Shown here piece by piece: positions 59,899 to 64,000 of a stretch of DNA of 64,000 nt (position 1 is the stretch's first letter; the number at the start of each line of letters is the position of its first letter). The stretch comes from Bordetella parapertussis (GTDB lineage Bacteria; Pseudomonadota; Gammaproteobacteria; Burkholderiales; Burkholderiaceae_D). The notes beneath the pieces were generated by a model. That model did no database searches. It saw only the letters and a list, made by a program, of their open reading frames with translations, and was not told the origin of the DNA. The DNA lies in contig CAMCXB010000002.1 of NCBI GenBank assembly GCA_945883145.1, positions 57,719 to 121,718 of the forward strand, given 5' to 3'. Made by a program: the position numbers and the translations under genes.

Positions 59899-60040
59899 TA
59901 TTGGTTTTCGCGTTGCGCACTGACTTAGCTTATTGGTTGCTGCTGTGCTTGCTGAATGATTCTAAGATCGGGGCGATGAGCTTGTGCAAATTCGTAAAAG
60001 CGCATAGTTTGTTCACCTTGCACTCATACTTATTCAAAAA

Positions 60041-60283
60041 ATGAAAACTATCTTTGGCTATTTTTTATTTGTATTGTCATTTGTAGCTTGGGCGGCAATT
60101 GCACTTCTGCCTTTTTTTGATTTATCAATTGCAATAGCTTCAGCTATCACTACTGGTCTTATAATTGCGGGTGAAGTAGCGTTCTATGTAAGTATTGTTT
60201 TGCTTGGTAAAGAGTTTTTAATAAAAATTAAAAATTATTTTAAAAATATTAACCTAATAAAGAAAATAAAAAATTTAAGATAA
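60041..60283 (+). CDS. Small two-helix membrane protein, transporter-suffix-like
   Basis: An 80-residue protein with two hydrophobic helices (about residues 5-25 and 30-55), a VLLGKEFLIKIKNY segment and a very basic Lys/Asn tail. The layout resembles the short family named transporter suffix domain, which occurs alone or at the end of transporters; its function is unknown. The gene is very AT-rich and is the first after the tRNA cluster. Confidence 0.55.
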   Translation: MKTIFGYFLFVLSFVAWAAIALLPFFDLSIAIASAITTGLIIAGEVAFYVSIVLLGKEFLIKIKNYFKNINLIKKIKNLR

Positions 60284-60329
60284 AGTATAATTTTAATTAT
60301 CACTTCTTATTTTTGAAAAGGAGCTCAGT

Positions 60330-60509
60330 ATGAGTGCAATTTCACAAATATCACCTACCAATTTATCCAAATACATATCACCGATAAGAACTGCCATTGA
60401 AGTTCAAAGAGAAAGTGATGGAAGTAAATTTCAGGTCGAAGTAAAACCAATTCACAAAATTGATGCTGCTGAAAACTTAAAAGGCACCGTTGTTGATAAA
60501 AAAGTCTAA
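60330..60509 (+). CDS. Unrecognised 59-residue protein
   Basis: A short open frame with an excellent AAAGGAG Shine-Dalgarno (60317-60322) 7 nt before the ATG. It is polar, without signal or membrane helix: MSAISQISPTNLSKYISPIR at the start, then ESDGSKFQVEVKP and KGTVVDKKV at the end. I do not recognise it. The ribosome site and in-frame isolation support a real gene; codon use is AT-rich like its neighbours. Confidence 0.55.
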   Translation: MSAISQISPTNLSKYISPIRTAIEVQRESDGSKFQVEVKPIHKIDAAENLKGTVVDKKV

Positions 60510-60604
60510 GTGCTATTAAATGTACTTAAGCATTAAGCCTGAGAAGTTTGAGTTTCCCTATCCTCTCAACGACCAAGCAGATCTAGTAAAAAACTATAGA
60601 TTAA

Positions 60605-60799
60605 TCAGCGCAAGTTCTGACACTCGCGCTCGTGAATTTCTCTTTCTCGTACTAACTTTTCATAATTCTCGTTAGGATTCTCTTGTTTAAATTCATCCTG
60701 CTTGGCTTCTACGCATTTATCAAATGCAGATCCACAGCCACTTAATAGAGTTAAGAAGCTAAAGCTCAAAATGTTGAGTAATTTGAAAGATTTATTCAT
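60605..60799 (-). CDS. Small lipoprotein
   Basis: A 64-residue protein with a type II signal sequence: basic MNKSFK, a hydrophobic core and lipobox LLSGC (Cys at about 22). The mature part is short, charged and contains two further Cys. Probably membrane-anchored in the periplasm; no function recognised. Confidence 0.6.
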   Translation of the reverse strand: MNKSFKLLNILSFSFLTLLSGCGSAFDKCVEAKQDEFKQENPNENYEKLVREREIHERECQNLR

Positions 60800-60957
60800 G
60801 CCTGTCGTCGATCAAAAGGTTTAGTGAATATCGTGATTTTAAGACATACAGTAATCGGATAAGCCATCATTTATTTAGTAAACTAGAGTTTGGTTTGTTG
60901 ATGTTTTATTGCTAATTAAGATTTAAATTTCATTTTTATTTATAAATTTATAACATC

Positions 60958-61281
60958 ATGCACATTTATTTGAATAAACTCATACTTATTTTGAGTGCGA
61001 TTTTACTCAGTGCTCCATGCTTCGCTAAAATTACAAAAGTTTATTTCGTATGTGAAGATAACAAGCGAGTATTTTTAGTACTTAGTCCGGCAAGTACAGA
61101 ACGAATTACTGCTATACAAATTAATAAAGAAGAGTTCAAGATTTGTGAGGAGAATGATGATGTACTCACATTTAAGAAAAATATTTGTAGCGTGAAAAGT
61201 AGTGAGGTTAAATTTAACTTGGCTTCAAAAGAGCTCATAATTACCCAGCAGCCCAAGCCAGTCGTTTTGAAGTGTCGGTAG
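60958..61281 (+). CDS. Small secreted or periplasmic protein
   Basis: A 107-residue protein with a Sec signal peptide (about residues 1-23, ending CFA). The mature part of about 84 residues looks all-beta and has four Cys (VYFVCED, FKICEE, KNICSV, VLKCR), which could form two disulfides. I do not recognise it. It converges with the TOPRIM-like gene after 10 nt. Confidence 0.6.
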   Translation: MHIYLNKLILILSAILLSAPCFAKITKVYFVCEDNKRVFLVLSPASTERITAIQINKEEFKICEENDDVLTFKKNICSVKSSEVKFNLASKELIITQQPKPVVLKCR

Positions 61282-61291
61282 TAATCTATAT

Positions 61292-61807
61292 TTATTTGCC
61301 TTCAAAAATGCATAATAACTTGTCTAACTCTAGGATATTTGATCTTGCGTTTTGCAAGAGGCTATAAGAAAAATTGATAACGAAATCTTCTGGGTCTAGC
61401 ATTTTTCTCTTTGTGATCAAGTTTAGATGCTGTTTGCATGTAGCTGAGTCATGCGGTACCGATTGTCCTAAAATCTTAAGTAGCATGCCTTCCAAGCAAG
61501 GTATTGATCCTACGAGCTCAATTCTATTTTTAATAGCAGCATGCTTGTTTTCACTCGTCCATTTAATGTCGGTATCAAGCAAGCATAATTTTTTATCATA
61601 GTAAGCAATTGTAGTAGCGCCGATTGCAGTTGATATGACGTTATTAGGCCCTTTTCCGTTTGCATTTCTAATTGTTACGGCAAGTCCCTCGCCATCATTG
61701 CAAACCATACTTTTTAAATATTTTAAAAAAGCAGTGTCGGATTTACCTTCTCCAACAGCTAATAAAGTTTTTCTTAATATGCGATGAGGTTTTATTAATT
61801 TTGCCAT
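61292..61807 (-). CDS. RloB-like TOPRIM-fold protein of a putative defence module
   Basis: A 171-residue protein. VGEGKSDTAFLKYL (residues 18-31) looks like the TOPRIM Glu motif, LLDTDIKW (76-83) like the DxD motif, and PCLEGMLLKILG (103-114) like the conserved CLE-W-LL segment of RloB/AbiLii proteins. By analogy it may be the nuclease effector, as AriB in PARIS or AbiLii. The ATG at 61807 is preferred; a TTG at 61822 overlapping the ATPase stop is also possible. It follows the AAA ATPase gene on the same strand by 11 nt, so they form one transcription unit. Confidence 0.65.
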   Translation of the reverse strand: MAKLIKPHRILRKTLLAVGEGKSDTAFLKYLKSMVCNDGEGLAVTIRNANGKGPNNVISTAIGATTIAYYDKKLCLLDTDIKWTSENKHAAIKNRIELVGSIPCLEGMLLKILGQSVPHDSATCKQHLNLITKRKMLDPEDFVINFSYSLLQNARSNILELDKLLCIFEGK

Positions 61808-61818
61808 CGCATCCAATA

Positions 61819-63003
61819 TCAAAGTTGTGGAATAGCACCATACGATCCGCCCATATACTTGGCATATAAATTGTCATCAGAGCGTATGCCTTTTACTTCA
61901 TCTAAGCGCCATGCGTAACTTTGAAATCGCTGATCTTTTTCTACCAAAACAATTTGTGATTTATGCAGTTGGCTTAAGATTTCTATGGAGTGACAAGTGA
62001 AGACAAGTTGCGCATTCTGAGGATTGGTCTCTGGAGAGAAGAATAAATTTAAGATTGGTGTCAAAATATGCGGATGAAGATCTGCTTCAAGTTCATCTAT
62101 GATAGCTAGACCACCATTCGTTAACGCAGGTAATAGTTGGGATAGTAAAATGTACGCCGCTTGAGTACCACTTGATTCATGTTTAAGCATAATGCTATGT
62201 TCAGTTTTACCTAACCTATGTATGCCGTAGGGTATATAAATTTTTTGTTTCTCACCGTTTTGTTGTGTAACGGTCTCGCACTCAATTCGTATATCACTGA
62301 GTCCTAAATCCCAGTCTTTTATTAAGCGAGTCATTGTTGCTCGCCATTGCTCATTGCTTGCGTAAATTGCTGAAGCACTTTGTGTTTGGTTATCAATCAA
62401 TTTATTTTTATCTAAAATATCTATATTGCTAAAGACATGTGTAGCGCACAGTTTCATTGCTAAAGGAATTTGGTATTGCAGTGCAGTTGAAAGAAGCGAA
62501 GCGTTTTCTCGTACATGCTCCGCTTCTTTTTGAGGGAATCCTAACTGTTGTTGTTTTATATCGTAGCGCTTAGCTGACGGATTCCAATCTCTCGTAAATA
62601 CATAAGAATAGGTGCGAGAGAGTTTGCAATAGAGATTTTCAGAATAGACGCGAGTTTTACTTGCTACGAGGCGATACCGCCAATCTTTTCCATCCATTTC
62701 AAATTCAATCTCAAATTCAGTTGGTTCGCTGCTTGCATCGAAGTGCGTTGCTAGCGGAATAGGTGCATCTATTTTTGTATGAAATGATTCGCGGATGAAC
62801 CAAGCTAAAAATACGAGAGATTGGATAAGGGTGGTCTTGCCGCTGCCATTAGGACCTATCAAGGCCAGTATTTTGGTCAGTGATGATCCTTGTGGAGTTT
62901 TAAGTGAACGATCATCCTGTGGAGCGTGCTTGTTAAGCACTAATGAGATTTGAGTTTGATCTTGGAATGATTGATAGTTGCGAACCGCAAAGGATTTCAA
63001 CAT
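61819..63003 (-). CDS. AAA15-family ATPase of a putative defence module (RloA/AbiLi-like)
   Basis: A 394-residue SMC/ABC-like ATPase. It begins MLKSFAVRNYQSFQ, typical of the family. Walker A is GPNGSGKT (50-57), a signature-like HESSGTQ is at 275-281, Walker B is LAIIDELEADLHPH (299-312) and the H-loop is TCHS (336-339). The end YAKYMGGSYGAIP is characteristic of RloA-type proteins (COG1106). Such ATPases pair with TOPRIM/RloB proteins in anti-phage systems (RloAB, AbiL, PARIS). The ATG at 63003 has GAGGTAG just upstream; an earlier start at 63030 is less likely. Confidence 0.85.
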   Translation of the reverse strand: MLKSFAVRNYQSFQDQTQISLVLNKHAPQDDRSLKTPQGSSLTKILALIGPNGSGKTTLIQSLVFLAWFIRESFHTKIDAPIPLATHFDASSEPTEFEIEFEMDGKDWRYRLVASKTRVYSENLYCKLSRTYSYVFTRDWNPSAKRYDIKQQQLGFPQKEAEHVRENASLLSTALQYQIPLAMKLCATHVFSNIDILDKNKLIDNQTQSASAIYASNEQWRATMTRLIKDWDLGLSDIRIECETVTQQNGEKQKIYIPYGIHRLGKTEHSIMLKHESSGTQAAYILLSQLLPALTNGGLAIIDELEADLHPHILTPILNLFFSPETNPQNAQLVFTCHSIEILSQLHKSQIVLVEKDQRFQSYAWRLDEVKGIRSDDNLYAKYMGGSYGAIPQL

Positions 63004-63061
63004 GGCTACCTCTTTTGCATAATTGTACAAAATATTGTAGAAAAACTAGAATTAGATGATA

Positions 63062-63089
63062 AATATATCATTCTTATACAGAATTTCAA
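63062..63089 (-). promoter_or_regulatory. Predicted promoter of the ATPase/TOPRIM pair
   Basis: On the minus strand TTGAAA (63089-63084), a 16-nt spacer and TATATT (63067-63062), giving a 5' leader of about 50 nt before the ATPase ATG. Confidence 0.5.
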
Positions 63090-63127
63090 CAAAATTATGT
63101 TAATTTTTCAGGAGGATGTTGCTCTGC

Positions 63128-63161
63128 AATGTATAAAAAAATGAGCTTTTTTTCATACATT
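63128..63161. repeat. AT-rich inverted repeat upstream of the defence-like module
   Basis: AATGTAT plus A7 (63128-63141) pairs with T7, a one-base bulge, and ATACATT (63147-63161): 14 bp around a TGAGC loop. It may be a terminator-like hairpin or an operator. The flanking 63004-63425 stretch (422 bp) is AT-rich with no gene that I can support. Confidence 0.55.
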
Positions 63162-63425
63162 TAATAGTATCGCTGCAGCTAGATTATTCCTTATCTGCAT
63201 TAATACTTTAATTCCTGCCTTCCAGTTCGAGTTTCCTTCTTTCCTTGTGATACCCACCATATATTACTATTTGCGCTTGCTGCTTGATTTATAGCTTCTA
63301 AAAATTAGTGGTAATAAGTAAAGACGCTAATATATATAGTTATAGTGGGTTTATAAGTTGAGCGGATGATTACGCCAAAATAATCGTTCCTACGAAATTG
63401 TTAAAGATTATTTTCTAATTACAAA

Positions 63426-64000
63426 ATGCAAGCAATTAACCAATTATTTTTTGGAATTTTTTCCCTCATTCTGATTAGTCTTTTTATAGGGACTTATCGT
63501 TCTGATAGAACGGGAAATTATCGCTATGTTCAAAATTTTTGGGTAGCCTCTGTGGGTTTGCGTGCGATTGCTTTTGCAATCTGGGGTTTAGTGCCTATCA
63601 CTACGCCTTTTCTTTCTTCGGTAGGGAATACATTTTTCATTGGCTCTGCTGCCTGTTTAGCATTGTTATTTCGTTCTTGGAGGAAGCCGGTTGATATTGA
63701 GATCGTTAAAGTAGTAGGTATTTTTGTCTGCATGTTTTTTATTGCATTTGAATTGATTCGACAAGAAAGTAATAGTTTTATTTATCGTATGAATTTAGTG
63801 AGTACGACGAGTTTGTTGATGACTTGTTGGGAGTTATTTGAATTAAGAAAGAAAATTAAAGTTGAGCAGAAGTATTTATTAAAAATCATTTTTTTCGTAA
63901 CAATTATTCAGGCACTATTTACAGTCACAAGTCTACTTGCCTCAAATTTATACTCTCCCACTTCGATTTCAGATGTGACACAGAATTCAGCGATATCCAT
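63426..64000 (+). CDS. Multi-spanning membrane protein, cut by the right edge
   Basis: An open frame from ATG 63426 to the window end (191 codons so far). It shows several hydrophobic segments: residues about 5-23, 40-60, 64-85, 100-118, 125-140 and 160-178. This looks like the membrane-sensor N-terminus common in front of GGDEF, EAL or histidine-kinase domains, but no such domain is inside the window. There is no clear Shine-Dalgarno, and a different start within the first 60 codons is possible. Confidence 0.6.
   Translation, partial: MQAINQLFFGIFSLILISLFIGTYRSDRTGNYRYVQNFWVASVGLRAIAFAIWGLVPITTPFLSSVGNTFFIGSAACLALLFRSWRKPVDIEIVKVVGIFVCMFFIAFELIRQESNSFIYRMNLVSTTSLLMTCWELFELRKKIKVEQKYLLKIIFFVTIIQALFTVTSLLASNLYSPTSISDVTQNSAIS

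Overview
The window is a bacterial chromosome segment of moderate GC content, almost entirely housekeeping genes. Gene order and protein features point to a betaproteobacterium of the Burkholderiales, most like the Oxalobacteraceae (Undibacterium/Herminiimonas type). The order psd-pssA-leuA-rpsO-pnp-qor-tpiA-secG-tRNA-Leu-nuoA..N, the block maf-yceD-rpmF-plsX-fabHDG-acpP-fabF, and the run rpoE-rseA-mucD-lepA-lepB-rnc-era-recO-pdxJ-acpS-nagZ-uvrC-pgsA are all typical of that group. The family assignment is an inference from synteny and sequence style; no search was run.

Layout. 1-8.9 kb: phospholipid head-group genes (psd, pssA), leucine biosynthesis (leuA) preceded by a leucine-rich leader peptide, rpsO-pnp, a quinone oxidoreductase, tpiA, secG and a tRNA-Leu. 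9.1-23.7 kb: the complete 14-gene complex I operon nuoA-N. 23.8-31 kb: a Nudix hydrolase, a large RTX/VCBS-type surface or secreted protein flanked by two copies of a 39-bp palindromic repeat, and rne on the minus strand. 31-36 kb: rluC, a HAD phosphatase, a Rieske protein, an S49 peptidase and an unrecognised 454-residue protein. 36.1-44.1 kb: a tetrapyrrole-methylase-family protein and maf (minus), then the fatty-acid synthesis cluster. 44.2-48 kb: an envelope-stress module (YgfX-like protein, sigma-E promoter, rpoE, a frame-interrupted rseA, mucD) without rseB. 48-59.3 kb: translation, secretion, RNA processing, repair and cofactor genes. 59.4-64 kb: three tRNA genes followed by an AT-rich accessory region with small membrane, secreted and lipoprotein genes, a two-gene AAA-ATPase/TOPRIM (RloAB/AbiL/PARIS-like) module, and a multi-spanning membrane protein cut by the right edge.

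Most interesting points: (1) a 26-codon leader peptide with nine Leu codons before leuA, whose -10/-35 elements predict a transcript starting at its own ATG; (2) rseA split exactly at an in-frame A AAA AAA heptamer, so that a -1 shift restores a complete anti-sigma factor with its membrane helix; (3) the two-gene putative defence module downstream of the tRNA cluster; (4) the paired palindromic repeats around the RTX/VCBS gene; (5) an 18-bp perfect palindrome in the rne upstream region; (6) terminator-like hairpins immediately before nuoA and lepA.
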